Part shown: positions 11,456-25,505 of the stretch, one piece after another
How positions within the stretch are numbered: position 1 is the first letter of the stretch
How the letters are laid out: every line of letters begins with the position of its first letter
NCBI GenBank assembly: GCA_019918135.1
Contig: WBZZ01004660.1
Location: 1 to 64,000 of the forward strand
DNA: 64,000 nucleotides
Reading direction: 5' to 3'
Origin: Paulinella micropora
Lineage: Eukaryota; Cercozoa; Imbricatea; Euglyphida; Paulinellidae
Notes under the pieces: generated by a model
What the model was told of the DNA's origin: nothing
Seen by the model: the letters and a program-made list of their open reading frames with translations, nothing else
Database searches by the model: none
Translations under genes and position numbers: made by a program

Positions 11456-11933
11456 AGTCACGGTTATGTTCACTATTACTCTGTCAACTTGATGATGTCT
11501 GGATTGACACTGGGGTATACTCATCAAGTTAAGCTGAGTAGCACATATTTACCGTATCTGCGCCTACAGCTGGGCCCGGGGCCGGCACCGGACCGTCGGG
11601 TGTGGTGCGATTGCTGCGCCCAGGCTTTTCCTTGACTCTGAGCTCCGACTCGGAGTCACTGCAGCTTGAAAAGGAACTGACTTGCTGCATTGTTCTAGTC
11701 AGCCACTGTGACGCTTAAGTGTGACGTGATCGGATGATATCAAGTTCACGGTGCCGGGCACAGGCGGACTGTATCATCTTAATATCACGGCATGGCATAG
11801 TAATAAGTAGGCAGCGGCCGAACATATAATAATATTCAAGTCAATAAATCAATTCGAGCCTTTCAAGTACTCAGGCTACTACGTGACTTTACCGCCCCTT
11901 CAACTCGAGTCTAACTAACCGTCACTCTCAGGC
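11456..11933. other. Gene-free spacer
   Basis: I see no coding region or recognisable repeat between the LTR element and the 3' end of the minus-strand gene. Confidence 0.5.
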
Positions 11934-13551
11934 TCAAGTCAAGTTACGAAGTTCCCACTGCTTATCCCTAGTAGTACTAGTGGCATTAGATTGGCAACCG
12001 TTTTGCTCAACCAATCCTGTCTCGTTGCCAAAGTCACATTCTTCCCCAGCTGGCCTGTTGAGGAACCCGTCACCACAAAGTGGTAATGTACAGTCCGGGT
12101 CGCACACTGCACTCCCTGTTGTTGTAGGTCCGGCATCACACATCTCTTTCAACGGGTCTCGGTACCGATCTCCACACTTAGAAAATCGACAAAAGACACA
12201 TCCATCCTCTGGATCATTGTTGCCATCATCGCATTCTTCAGCCCCTTTAAACATGATTTCCGCGAGGAACCAGTGATCACGTGTAAGGCTTGCAAAATTG
12301 GTCTGCTCCCACTTGAAAAAGGGCATGTCTACCGGAAGACTGAAATTGAAGGATAACAGAGAATTATACTGTTTTATTTCTAGGACTTCAAAGAGCATCC
12401 ACGTGAAGCCGTCCGTACTCACAAAGAAGGAAACCGCGTCATTGTTTGAGGCTTCAGCCGCGTCACATCCTTGCAATCGGTCGCCATCAGGATACAATAG
12501 CAGAAACGAAACCGAGGAGACAATCAGCGGTGGCGACTTCAAGCTGCGTGGGCTTCCAACAAAATGAAATGAACTCAAATTAGCGAGCTGGCCTCCACAA
12601 TTGGACTCGGTGTCAATTCCGCTTACACTCCAGGACGCTGGTAGCGGGCGTCCGATTGGCAGGATTGTGTGAGAGTTCAGGTATCCGTCTGTGCATCGGC
12701 TCCATCGGCATTCAGTCGTACAGAAATCTGAGTTATCTTCGTTGCCGTCGTCGCACTCTTCATGCTCTGTATTTAGCACTTCATCTCCACATTCTGGAGA
12801 ATCCGTGACGTGAACAACGATGCTTCGTACAACAGATAAACCAGCTAGGTCAGTGGCTTGAATGAAAACTATCAGTTCGGGCTGGGTCTCATGGTCGAAT
12901 TTGGGCTGAAAATAGTTTGTTGGCATCAATAATGAACAATCCATTGTGCGAAAGCGTAGAGTTTGGAACATCCTTAAAATAAAAAGAATGAACATCTGAC
13001 GCATCACCATCAAGAGCAAAAAGTTCGCCCACCAATGCCGGGGGTATAACGTTCTCAAGGATCGAAAATGGTTGAAGAACGATATCAGTTGGCGGTTTAT
13101 CAGAGACGTCATCAACAAAAATGGTAAAATTCTTTCGGTATGACAAGCCAGCCGCATCCCTGACCTCCACTAGAACACGATGCGAAGTTGTTTGTTCATA
13201 ATCGAAAATAGATCCCGAAATCAAAGTTCCATCTAAGCTGGAGAAAAGGTTGCCATTCCAAAGGACGAGAAAAGACCAACCAACTGAATCATCAAAGTCT
13301 TCCACAGTGAAAACGCCGATGAAAGTTCCGGCCGGGTCACCTTCTGTGATGTGGTTCCCAGAAAGAAAAATATCATTAGGGGGAATGTGCGCCTGAATAA
13401 CAGGAAGCAGCTTCGCTGCTTGAAACAACTCTTGCCCAGAGCAGGTATTGGCTAGAAAACGAAGCGACACCACCGAGGTGTCAGTAAATCAGGAAAAGGA
13501 ATTCACTCGTAGAACTCTGCCATCCACTTGAAACCGAGCGTTGTGTGTATC
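11934..13551 (-). pseudogene. C-terminal cadherin-like and DUF4215 modules of the adhesion gene
   Basis: Read on the minus strand, this continues the last tandem unit. Cadherin-like sequence (about 13470-12900) is followed by at least three cysteine-rich DUF4215-type motifs: CGDEVLN..EECDDGN (about 12790-12715), AEECDDGNNDPEDGC (about 12245-12195) and CGDGFLN..EECDFGN (about 12075-12003). Between the first two lies a beta-sandwich-like stretch of about 150 residues. It ends at TGA 11934-11936. DUF4215 repeats occur in large secreted proteins of bacteria and protists; their function is unknown. A frameshift lies near 12905, where the 12889-13473 frame must pass to the 11934 frame, and in-frame TGAs occur near 13495 and at 13552. 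As written it is not translatable in one piece. Confidence 0.65.
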
Positions 13552-14353
13552 TCAAGGCCCAGCAACCAATGAGAACTGTAGTCCAGGCTCGGCATCAAGC
13601 GAGCGATTATAAACAGACAACACACCAACAGTAGTACGTTCGATTCCCTTTGAGGGCACTCCATCGCCGCTCACCACCACCGAAGGTGGCTGGTCGCTGG
13701 CCGGGTAGACTCGCAGGACAAGGTGGCTTGGGTACTTGTAGGTAGCGGTACTGTCGCTTACGTACAGACTGAGCCTATGCGCCCCGACCTGGGCTGCGCT
13801 CGGCAGCCAACTCAGTCGCTTCGACCCTGCCTCGAAGCTCAGTCCTGCAGGCAGATCGCCGCCATCCTGGGCACGCCAACTCAGCACAAATGTATCGTCG
13901 CCGCCATACACAGAGGCTGGCACAACGTACTCAAACTGCTCTTTCGCAAACAAGGCCAAGTCCGGCACGGACGAAAGCAGCTGGAAGTCCAGGTCATCGA
14001 ACCAAGCCTTGCTGGTGACGTAGTAATTCGACTTGGTCAGCAGCAGAACACGAAGAGAGTCAGTGCTCACCGGCACAGGCCCCAGAAACCGATACCAGCC
14101 ACTGGAGGTGCTGCGAGCTGGAGACAGCGCGGACTGGACAGAATAAATGATCTGCCCCGTCACGTCCAGAAAGTCGAGTTGAAACCCCGCTTGAATGCTG
14201 TCCGCAAAGTAGAAACCGCGGAAGTAAAAGAATTGATCGCCAGTTTCAATGCGCTGCGCAAAGCTCTTCAGGCTCACAACCTGCTGGAGCTCGGACCAGC
14301 CCGCTGCCAGGAAGGTCTGCAGACCTAACAGCAAAGAGAGCAGCCAGATCGAG

Positions 14354-14390
<37 letters not shown>

Positions 14391-15326
14391 TCTCGCTTTG
14401 CCTCTCCATGCAAAACACAATCTCTCTCGTCCTTATCTCTTCTGCTCATGTGTCGGTATTCGAATTACCTTTGCGTACTGGGAGGACTGCTGCCAGAAGC
14501 CCGCCGAAGCGACCCAGGAGTACAGCCCCAAAGGCCCATCCTCCGCCCCTCCATTCTGAAGAAGATTCACACCAAGCCCAGACGCGTTGGGCTGTGGCAT
14601 GGCTCCCGTGCATGGTTTTGTGTCAACTGGAGGCCCGGCTAGCACGTCGAGTTGAAAAACGGAGGAGTAGTTCCTGTGCCCATCCGCCGCCGAGACGATC
14701 AATACGAGCGCAAGCACGCCCACGTCGGCAGCGCCAGGACTCCAGATCAGACGGCGTTCGTCTTCCAGAAACCTTAGCCCGGTCGGGTCTGGAAGCTCAT
14801 CGTGCGCACCAGCCTTGCGCAGCAACAGTCGGTAGCCAGCTGTCTCCCCTACCACTGTGCCAGGCACCACAAACTCGAAGAGTCGACCAGCCACAGCTTG
14901 CAGTGAGGGCATTGGATCCAACAACACAAGCTCAACATCATCAAAGAGGGCGTAGCCGTAGGAATAACGCTCCGACTTTGTTAGCAAGCTCACCCGAGCC
15001 CAACGCGCGCCAGCTGGAACGCGTCCCAGATGGTCGAAGTCAGTTGTCTGGCCATCGCTCCCGCTGTCACTCAGAGTCGTCTGCACAGACTGCAGCACGT
15101 GCTCAGTCTCATTGAGAAAATCCAGCTGCGCCTGTGCCGCCGTGTAGTAGGTCCAGTAATAGATATGGAAGTAGAAGAATTGGCTGGACTGGTCTATGGT
15201 CTTAGCATAGCTCGTCAGGTCCAGGGGATCGGTGGCCAGAATCGCCGGAGGCGCATCCGTTTGAAAGGCGAACAGGCCTTTGACACCTTCCCGGTTGGAC
15301 ACGGCGCGACTAAAAGCACCCGCCAC
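13552..15326 (-). pseudogene. Array unit 8 (3'-most), B exon diverged and stopped
   Basis: A exon 15326-14469 is like unit 7. Intron 14468-14317. B exon begins at 14316 like the others (with small changes, such as IYSVQ for ISSVQ), then diverges sharply after GDGVPS near 13650. Where other units read VAGPGDTDNARFQ, this one has TGA in place of the GGA codon (13552-13554). Past the stop the homology continues (DTHNARFQVDGRVLR) into the C-terminal modules. This marks the old, unhomogenised edge of the array. Confidence 0.65.
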
Positions 15327-15332
15327 AGCATT

Positions 15333-17353
15333 TCAGTGCTCGAAGACGAAGGGCCACTTGGAAGCGCTGGGTACTGGAACCAGGATACGAGCCGAGGGGA
15401 TCTGGAGAGGTGGTTCCGGAGCAACCACGGACACCTCAACCATCGCTGTATAATTTACCCTCGAATCACACTCGGTCCAGGCACGCAGACGAATTGCCAC
15501 GCTAGAGCCGAGATTCCAGGCCCATTGACCGCCAGCAAGCCGCAAGACTCTGCCATCCACTTGAAACCGAGCGTTGTCTGTATCTCCAGGCCCAGCAACC
15601 AGCGCGAACTGTATTCCAGGCGCGGAGTCCCAGTTGGGGTTGGACGCAGAGAGCAAACCTACAGCAGCAGTTGGCAGAGCGTCTGAGGGCACTCCATCGC
15701 CGCTCACCACCACCGAAGGTGGCTGGTCGCTGGCCGGGTAGACTCGCAGGACAAGGTGGCTTGGGTACTTGTAGGTAGCGGTACTGTCGCTTACGTACAG
15801 ACTGAGCCTATGCGCCCCGACCTGGGCTGCGCTCGGCAGCCAACTCAGTCGCTTCGACCCTGCCTCGAAGCTCAGTCCTGCAGGCAGATCGCCGCCATCC
15901 TGGGCACGCCAACTCAGCACAAATGTATCGTCGCCGCCATACACAGAGGCTGGCACAACGTACTCAAACTGCTCTTTCGCAAACAAGGCCAAGTCCGGCA
16001 CGGACGAAAGCAGCTGGAAGTCCAGGTCATCGAACCAAGCCTTGCTGGTGACGTAGTAATTCGACTTGGTCAGCAGCAGAACACGAAGAGAGTCAATGCT
16101 CACCGGCACAGGCCCCAGAAACCGATACCAGCCACTGGAGGTGCTGCGAGCTGGAGACAGCGCGGACTGGACAGAAGAAATGATCTGCCCCGTCACGTCC
16201 AGAAAGTCGAGTTGAAACCCCGCTTGAATGCTGTCCGCAAAGTAGAAACCGCGGAAGTAAAAGAATTGATCGCCAGTTTCAATGCGCTGCGCAAAGCTCT
16301 TCAGGCTCACAACCTGCTGGAGCTCGGACCAGCCCGCTGCCAGGAAGGTCTGCAGACCTAACAGCAAAGAGAGCAGCCAGATCGAGCTCTTTCTCTCTCT
16401 CTCTCTCTCTCTCTCCTTCTCGCTTTGCCTCTCCATGCAAAACACAATCTCTCTCGTCCTTATCTCTTCTGCTCATGTGTCGGTATTCGAATTACCTTTG
16501 CGTACTGGGAGGACTGCTGCCAGAAGCCCGCCGAAGCGACCCAGGAGTACAGCCCCAAAGGCCCATCCTCCGCCCCTCCATTCTGAAGAAGATTCACACC
16601 AAGCCCAGACGCGTTGGGCTGTGGCATGGCTCCCGTGCATGGTTTTGTGTCAACTGGAGGCCCGGCTAGCACGTCGAGTTGAAAAACGGAGGAGTAGTTC
16701 CTGTGCCCATCCGCCGCCGAGACGATCAATACGAGCGCAAGCACGCCCACGTCGGCAGCGCCAGGACTCCAGATCAGACGGCGTTCGTCTTCCAGAAACC
16801 TTAGCCCGGTCGGGTCTGGAAGCTCATCGTGCGCACCAGCCTTGCGCAGCAACAGTCGGTAGCCAGCTGTCTCCCCTACCACTGTGCCAGGCACCACAAA
16901 CTCGAAGAGTCGACCAGCCACAGCTTGCAGTGAGGGCATTGGATCCAACAACACAAGCTCAACATCATCAAAGAGGGCGTAGCCGTAGGAATAACGCTCC
17001 GACTTTGTTAGCAAGCTCACCCGAGCCCAACGCGCGCCAGCTGGAACGCGTCCCAGATGGTCGAAGTCAGTTGTCTGGCCATCGCTCCCGCTGTCACTCA
17101 GAGTCGTCTGCACAGACTGCAGCACGTGCTCAGTCTCATTGAGAAAATCCAGCTGCGCCTGTGCCGCCGTGTAGTAGGTCCAGTAATAGATATGGAAGTA
17201 GAAGAATTGGCTGGACTGGTCTATGGTCTTAGCATAGCTCGTCAGGTCCAGGGGATCGGTGGCCAGAATCGCCGGAGGCGCATCCGTTTGAAAGGCGAAC
17301 AGGCCTTTGACACCTTCCCGGTTGGACACGGCGCGACTAAAAGCACCCGCCAC
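15333..17353 (-). CDS. Array unit 7
   Basis: A exon 17353-16496, intron 16495-16350 (146 nt, the shortest GA tract), B exon 16349-15333. Gly boundary form and Ala in VSAADG, shared only with unit 8. Confidence 0.65.
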
Positions 17354-17359
17354 AGCATT

Positions 17360-18413
17360 TCAGTGCTCGAAGACGAAGGGCCACTTGGAAGCGCTGGGTA
17401 CTGGAACCAGGATACGAGCCGAGGGGATCTGGAGAGGTGGTTCCGGAGCAACCACGGACACCTCAACCATCGCTGTATAATTTACCCTCGAATCACACTC
17501 GGTCCAGGCACGCAGACGAATTGCCACGCTAGAGCCGAGATTCCAGGCCCATTGACCGCCAGCAAGCCGCAAGACTCTGCCATCCACTTGAAACCGAGCG
17601 TTGTCTGTATCTCCAGGCCCAGCAACCAGCGCGAACTGTATTCCAGGCGCGGAGTCCCAGTTGGGGTTGGACGCAGAGAGCAAACCTACAGCAGCAGTTG
17701 GCAGAGCGTCTGAGGGCACTCCATCGCCGCTCACCACCACCGAAGGTGGCTGGTCGCTGGCCGGGTAGACTCGCAGGACAAGGTGGCTTGGGTACTTGTA
17801 GGTAGCGGTACTGTCGCTTACGTACAGACTGAGCCTATGCGCCCCGACCTGGGCTGCGCTCGGCAGCCAACTCAGTCGCTTCGACCCTGCCTCGAAGCTC
17901 AGTCCTGCAGGCAGATCGCCGCCATCCTGGGCACGCCAACTCAGCACAAATGTATCGTCGCCGCCATACACAGAGGCTGGCACAACGTACTCAAACTGCT
18001 CTTTCGCAAACAAGGCCAAGTCCGGCACGGACGAAAGCAGCTGGAAGTCCAGGTCATCGAACCAAGCCTTGCTGGTGACGTAGTAATTCGACTTGGTCAG
18101 CAGCAGAACACGAAGAGAGTCAATGCTCACCGGCACAGGCCCCAGAAACCGATACCAGCCACTGGAGGTGCTGCGAGCTGGAGACAGCGCGGACTGGACA
18201 GAAGAAATGATCTGCCCCGTCACGTCCAGAAAGTCGAGTTGAAACCCCGCTTGAATGCTGTCCGCAAAGTAGAAACCGCGGAAGTAAAAGAATTGATCGC
18301 CAGTTTCAATGCGCTGCGCAAAGCTCTTCAGGCTCACAACCTGCTGGAGCTCGGACCAGCCCGCTGCCAGGAAGGTCTGCAGACCTAACAGCAAAGAGAG
18401 CAGCCAGATCGAG

Positions 18414-18458
<45 letters not shown>

Positions 18459-19394
18459 TCTCGCTTTGCCTCTCCATGCAAAACACAATCTCTCTCGTCC
18501 TTATCTCTTCTGCTCATGTGTCGGTATTCGAATTACCTTTGCGTACTGGGAGGACTGCTGCCAGAAGCCCGCCGAAGCGACCCAGGAGTACAGCCCCAAA
18601 GGCACATCCTCCGCCCCTCCATTCTGAAGAAGATTCACACCAAGCCCAGACGCGTTGGGCTGTGGCATGGCTCCCGTGCATGGTTTTGTGTCAACTGGAG
18701 GCCCGGCTAGCACGTCGAGTTGAAAAACGGAGGAGTAGTTCCTGTGCCCATCCGCCGTCGAGACGATCAATACGAGCGCAAGCACGCCCACGTCGGCAGC
18801 GCCAGGACTCCAGATCAGACGGCGTTCGTCTTCCAGAAACCTTAGCCCGGTCGGGTCTGGAAGCTCATCGTGCGCACCAGCCTTGCGCAGCAACAGTCGG
18901 TAGCCAGCTGTCTCCCCTACCACTGTGCCAGGCACCACAAACTCGAAGAGTCGACCAGCCACAGCTTGCAGTGAGGGCATTGGATCCAACAACACAAGCT
19001 CAACATCATCAAAGAGGGCGTAGCCGTAGGAATAACGCTCCGACTTTGTTAGCAAGCTCACCCGAGCCCAACGCGCGCCAGCTGGAACGCGTCCCAGATG
19101 GTCGAAGTCAGTTGTCTGGCCATCGCTCCCGCTGTCACTCAGAGTCGTCTGCACAGACTGCAGCACGTGCTCAGTCTCATTGAGAAAATCCAGCTGCGCC
19201 TGTGCCGCCGTGTAGTAGGTCCAGTAATAGATATGGAAGTAGAAGAATTGGCTGGACTGGTCTATGGTCTTAGCATAGCTCGTCAGGTCCAGGGGATCGG
19301 TGGCCAGAATCGCCGGAGGCGCATCCGTTTGAAAGGCGAACAGGCCTTTGACACCTTCCCGGTTGGACACGGCGCGACTAAAAGCATCCGCCAC
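17360..19394 (-). CDS. Array unit 6
   Basis: A exon 19394-18537, intron 18536-18377 (160 nt), B exon 18376-17360. A private Gly-to-Val change follows NGGAED (near 18602) in the GBD-like module. GCT form of the silent site. Confidence 0.65.
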
Positions 19395-19400
19395 AGCATT

Positions 19401-20454
19401 TCAGTGCTCGAAGACGAAGGGCCACTTGGAAGCGCTGGGTACTGGAACCAGGATACGAGCCGAGGGGATCTGGAGAGGTGGTTCCGGAGCAACCACGGAC
19501 ACCTCAACCATCGCTGTATAATTTACCCTCGAATCACACTCGGTCCAGGCACGCAGACGAATTGCCACGCTAGAGCCGAGATTCCAGGCCCATTGACCGC
19601 CGGCAAGCCGCAAGACTCTGCCATCCACTTGAAACCGAGCGTTGTCTGTATCTCCAGGCCCAGCAACCAGCGCGAACTGTATTCCAGGCGCGGAGTCCCA
19701 GTTGGGGTTGGACGCAGAGAGCAAACCTACAGCAGCAGTTGGCAGAGCGTCTGAGGGCACTCCATCGCCGCTCACCACCACCGAAGGTGGCTGGTCGCTG
19801 GCCGGGTAGACTCGCAGGACAAGGTGGCTTGGGTACTTGTAGGTAGCGGTACTGTCGCTTACGTACAGACTGAGCCTATGCGCCCCGACCTGGGCTGCGC
19901 TCGGCAGCCAACTCAGTCGCTTCGACCCTGCCTCGAAGCTCAGTCCTGCAGGCAGATCGCCGCCATCCTGGGCACGCCAACTCAGCACAAATGTATCGTC
20001 GCCGCCATACACAGAGGCTGGCACAACGTACTCAAACTGCTCTTTCGCAAACAAGGCCAAGTCCGGCACGGACGAAAGCAGCTGGAAGTCCAGGTCATCG
20101 AACCAAGCCTTGCTGGTGACGTAGTAATTCGACTTGGTCAGCAGCAGAACACGAAGAGAGTCAATGCTCACCGGCACAGGCCCCAGAAACCGATACCAGC
20201 CACTGGAGGTGCTGCGAGCTGGAGACAGCGCGGACTGGACAGAAGAAATGATCTGCCCCGTCACGTCCAGAAAGTCGAGTTGAAACCCCGCTTGAATGCT
20301 GTCCGCAAAGTAGAAACCGCGGAAGTAAAAGAATTGATCGCCAGTTTCAATGCGCTGCGCAAAGCTCTTCAGGCTCACAACCTGCTGGAGCTCGGACCAG
20401 CCCGCTGCCAGGAAGGTCTGCAGACCTAACAGCAAAGAGAGCAGCCAGATCGAG

Positions 20455-20499
<45 letters not shown>

Positions 20500-21435
20500 T
20501 CTCGCTTTGCCTCTCCATGCAAAACACAATCTCTCTCGTCCTTATCTCTTCTGCTCATGTGTCGGTATTCGAATTACCTTTGCGTACTGGGAGGACTGCT
20601 GCCAGAAGCCCGCCGAAGCGACCCAGGAGTACAGCCCCAAAGGCCCATCCTCCGCCCCTCCATTCTGAAGAAGATTCACACCAAGCCCAGACGCGTTGGG
20701 CTGTGGCATGGCTCCCGTGCATGGTTTTGTGTCAACTGGAGGCCCGGCTAGCACGTCGAGTTGAAAAACGGAGGAGTAGTTCCTGTGCCCATCCGCCGTC
20801 GAGACGATCAATACGAGCGCAAGCACGCCCACGTCGGCAGCGCCAGGACTCCAGATCAGACGGCGTTCGTCTTCCAGAAACCTTAGCCCGGTCGGGTCTG
20901 GAAGCTCATCGTGCGCACCAGCCTTGCGCAGCAACAGTCGGTAGCCAGCTGTCTCCCCTACCACTGTGCCAGGCACCACAAACTCGAAGAGTCGACCAGC
21001 CACAGCTTGCAGTGAGGGCATTGGATCCAACAACACAAGCTCAACATCATCAAAGAGGGCGTAGCCGTAGGAATAACGCTCCGACTTTGTTAGCAAGCTC
21101 ACCCGAGCCCAACGCGCGCCAGCTGGAACGCGTCCCAGATGGTCGAAGTCAGTTGTCTGGCCATCGCTCCCGCTGTCACTCAGAGTCGTCTGCACAGACT
21201 GCAGCACGTGCTCAGTCTCATTGAGAAAATCCAGCTGCGCCTGTGCCGCCGTGTAGTAGGTCCAGTAATAGATATGGAAGTAGAAGAATTGGCTGGACTG
21301 GTCTATGGTCTTAGCATAGCTCGTCAGGTCCAGGGGATCGGTGGCCAGAATCGCCGGAGGCGCATCCGTTTGAAAGGCGAACAGGCCTTTGACACCTTCC
21401 CGGTTGGACACGGCGCGACTAAAAGCATCCGCCAC
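19401..21435 (-). CDS. Array unit 5
   Basis: A exon 21435-20578, intron 20577-20418 (160 nt, the longest GA tract class), B exon 20417-19401. Asp boundary form, GCC form of the silent site. Confidence 0.65.
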
Positions 21436-21441
21436 AGCATT

Positions 21442-22495
21442 TCAGTGCTCGAAGACGAAGGGCCACTTGGAAGCGCTGGGTACTGGAACCAGGATACGAG
21501 CCGAGGGGATCTGGAGAGGTGGTTCCGGAGCAACCACGGACACCTCAACCATCGCTGTATAATTTACCCTCGAATCACACTCGGTCCAGGCACGCAGACG
21601 AATTGCCACGCTAGAGCCGAGATTCCAGGCCCATTGACCGCCAGCAAGCCGCAAGACTCTGCCATCCACTTGAAACCGAGCGTTGTCTGTATCTCCAGGC
21701 CCAGCAACCAGCGCGAACTGTATTCCAGGCGCGGAGTCCCAGTTGGGGTTGGACGCAGAGAGCAAACCTACAGCAGCAGTTGGCAGAGCGTCTGAGGGCA
21801 CTCCATCGCCGCTCACCACCACCGAAGGTGGCTGGTCGCTGGCCGGGTAGACTCGCAGGACAAGGTGGCTTGGGTACTTGTAGGTAGCGGTACTGTCGCT
21901 TACGTACAGACTGAGCCTATGCGCCCCGACCTGGGCTGCGCTCGGCAGCCAACTCAGTCGCTTCGACCCTGCCTCGAAGCTCAGTCCTGCAGGCAGATCG
22001 CCGCCATCCTGGGCACGCCAACTCAGCACAAATGTATCGTCGCCGCCATACACAGAGGCTGGCACAACGTACTCAAACTGCTCTTTCGCAAACAAGGCCA
22101 AGTCCGGCACGGACGAAAGCAGCTGGAAGTCCAGGTCATCGAACCAAGCCTTGCTGGTGACGTAGTAATTCGACTTGGTCAGCAGCAGAACACGAAGAGA
22201 GTCAATGCTCACCGGCACAGGCCCCAGAAACCGATACCAGCCACTGGAGGTGCTGCGAGCTGGAGACAGCGCGGACTGGACAGAAGAAATGATCTGCCCC
22301 GTCACGTCCAGAAAGTCGAGTTGAAACCCCGCTTGAATGCTGTCCGCAAAGTAGAAACCGCGGAAGTAAAAGAATTGATCGCCAGTTTCAATGCGCTGCG
22401 CAAAGCTCTTCAGGCTCACAACCTGCTGGAGCTCGGACCAGCCCGCTGCCAGGAAGGTCTGCAGACCTAACAGCAAAGAGAGCAGCCAGATCGAG

Positions 22496-22528
<33 letters not shown>

Positions 22529-23466
22529 CTTCTCGCTTTGCCTCTCCATGCAAAACACAATCTCTCTCGTCCTTATCTCTTCTGCTCATGTGTCGGTATT
22601 CGAATTACCTTTGCGTACTGGGAGGACTGCTGCCAGAAGCCAGCCGAAGCGACCCAGGAGTACAGCCCCAAAGGCCCATCCTCCGCCCCTCCATTCTGAA
22701 GAAGATTCACACCAAGCCCAGACGCGTTGGGCTGTGGCATGGCTCCCGTGCATGGTTTTGTGTCAACTGGAGGCCCGGCTAGCACGTCGAGTTGAAAAAC
22801 GGAGGAGTAGTTCCTGTGCCCATCCGCCGTCGAGACGATCAATACGAGCGCAAGCACGCCCACGTCGGCAGCGCCAGGACTCCAGATCAGACGGCGTTCG
22901 TCTTCCAGAAACCTTAGCCCGGTCGGGTCTGGAAGCTCATCGTGCGCACCAGCCTTGCGCAGCAACAGTCGGTAGCCAGCTGTCTCCCCTACCACTGTGC
23001 CAGGCACCACAAACTCGAAGAGTCGACCAGCCACAGCTTGCAGTGAGGGCATTGGATCCAACAACACAAGCTCAACATCATCAAAGAGGGCGTAGCCGTA
23101 GGAATAACGCTCCGACTTTGTTAGCAAGCTCACCCGAGCCCAACGCGCGCCAGCTGGAACGCGTCCCAGATGGTCGAAGTCAGTTGTCTGGCCATCGCTC
23201 CCGCTGTCACTCAGAGTCGTCTGCACAGACTGCAGCACGTGCTCAGTCTCATTGAGAAAATCCAGCTGCGCCTGTGCCGCCGTGTAGTAGGTCCAGTAAT
23301 AGATATGGAAGTAGAAGAATTGGCTGGACTGGTCTATGGTCTTAGCATAGCTCGTCAGGTCCAGGGGATCGGTGGCCAGAATCGCCGGAGGCGCATCCGT
23401 TTGAAAGGCGAACAGGCCTTTGACACCTTCCCGGTTGGACACGGCGCGACTAAAAGCATCCGCCAC
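21442..23466 (-). CDS. Array unit 4
   Basis: A exon 23466-22609, intron 22608-22459 (150 nt), B exon 22458-21442. Asp boundary form. It carries a private silent change near 22641 and the GCT form of the RLAGGQW site, unlike units 3 and 5 on either side, which shows mosaic exchange. Confidence 0.65.
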
Positions 23467-23472
23467 AGCATT

Positions 23473-24526
23473 TCAGTGCTCGAAGACGAAGGGCCACTTG
23501 GAAGCGCTGGGTACTGGAACCAGGATACGAGCCGAGGGGATCTGGAGAGGTGGTTCCGGAGCAACCACGGACACCTCAACCATCGCTGTATAATTTACCC
23601 TCGAATCACACTCGGTCCAGGCACGCAGACGAATTGCCACGCTAGAGCCGAGATTCCAGGCCCATTGACCGCCGGCAAGCCGCAAGACTCTGCCATCCAC
23701 TTGAAACCGAGCGTTGTCTGTATCTCCAGGCCCAGCAACCAGCGCGAACTGTATTCCAGGCGCGGAGTCCCAGTTGGGGTTGGACGCAGAGAGCAAACCT
23801 ACAGCAGCAGTTGGCAGAGCGTCTGAGGGCACTCCATCGCCGCTCACCACCACCGAAGGTGGCTGGTCGCTGGCCGGGTAGACTCGCAGGACAAGGTGGC
23901 TTGGGTACTTGTAGGTAGCGGTACTGTCGCTTACGTACAGACTGAGCCTATGCGCCCCGACCTGGGCTGCGCTCGGCAGCCAACTCAGTCGCTTCGACCC
24001 TGCCTCGAAGCTCAGTCCTGCAGGCAGATCGCCGCCATCCTGGGCACGCCAACTCAGCACAAATGTATCGTCGCCGCCATACACAGAGGCTGGCACAACG
24101 TACTCAAACTGCTCTTTCGCAAACAAGGCCAAGTCCGGCACGGACGAAAGCAGCTGGAAGTCCAGGTCATCGAACCAAGCCTTGCTGGTGACGTAGTAAT
24201 TCGACTTGGTCAGCAGCAGAACACGAAGAGAGTCAATGCTCACCGGCACAGGCCCCAGAAACCGATACCAGCCACTGGAGGTGCTGCGAGCTGGAGACAG
24301 CGCGGACTGGACAGAAGAAATGATCTGCCCCGTCACGTCCAGAAAGTCGAGTTGAAACCCCGCTTGAATGCTGTCCGCAAAGTAGAAACCGCGGAAGTAA
24401 AAGAATTGATCGCCAGTTTCAATGCGCTGCGCAAAGCTCTTCAGGCTCACAACCTGCTGGAGCTCGGACCAGCCCGCTGCCAGGAAGGTCTGCAGACCTA
24501 ACAGCAAAGAGAGCAGCCAGATCGAG

Positions 24527-24563
<37 letters not shown>

Positions 24564-25499
24564 TCTCGCTTTGCCTCTCCATGCAAAACACAATCTCTCT
24601 CGTCCTTATCTCTTCTGCTCATGTGTCGGTATTCGAATTACCTTTGCGTACTGGGAGGACTGCTGCCAGAAGCCCGCCGAAGCGACCCAGGAGTACAGCC
24701 CCAAAGGCCCATCCTCCGCCCCTCCATTCTGAAGAAGATTCACACCAAGCCCAGACGCGTTGGGCTGTGGCATGGCTCCCGTGCATGGTTTTGTGTCAAC
24801 TGGAGGCCCGGCTAGCACGTCGAGTTGAAAAACGGAGGAGTAGTTCCTGTGCCCATCCGCCGTCGAGACGATCAATACGAGCGCAAGCACGCCCACGTCG
24901 GCAGCGCCAGGACTCCAGATCAGACGGCGTTCGTCTTCCAGAAACCTTAGCCCGGTCGGGTCTGGAAGCTCATCGTGCGCACCAGCCTTGCGCAGCAACA
25001 GTCGGTAGCCAGCTGTCTCCCCTACCACTGTGCCAGGCACCACAAACTCGAAGAGTCGACCAGCCACAGCTTGCAGTGAGGGCATTGGATCCAACAACAC
25101 AAGCTCAACATCATCAAAGAGGGCGTAGCCGTAGGAATAACGCTCCGACTTTGTTAGCAAGCTCACCCGAGCCCAACGCGCGCCAGCTGGAACGCGTCCC
25201 AGATGGTCGAAGTCAGTTGTCTGGCCATCGCTCCCGCTGTCACTCAGAGTCGTCTGCACAGACTGCAGCACGTGCTCAGTCTCATTGAGAAAATCCAGCT
25301 GCGCCTGTGCCGCCGTGTAGTAGGTCCAGTAATAGATATGGAAGTAGAAGAATTGGCTGGACTGGTCTATGGTCTTAGCATAGCTCGTCAGGTCCAGGGG
25401 ATCGGTGGCCAGAATCGCCGGAGGCGCATCCGTTTGAAAGGCGAACAGGCCTTTGACACCTTCCCGGTTGGACACGGCGCGACTAAAAGCATCCGCCAC
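23473..25499 (-). CDS. Array unit 3
   Basis: A exon 25499-24642, intron 24641-24490 (152 nt), B exon 24489-23473. It has the Asp form of the boundary (A-D-A-F), Thr in VSTADG, and the GCC form of the silent site in RLAGGQW. Confidence 0.65.
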
Positions 25500-25505
25500 A
25501 GCATT

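Noticed and set aside
14355..14410. GA-rich ERERER-coding starts of the 372-385 codon minus-strand frames
   Set aside because: The GA tract varies by two bases between units and changes frame, so it cannot be coding. It lies inside a predicted intron.
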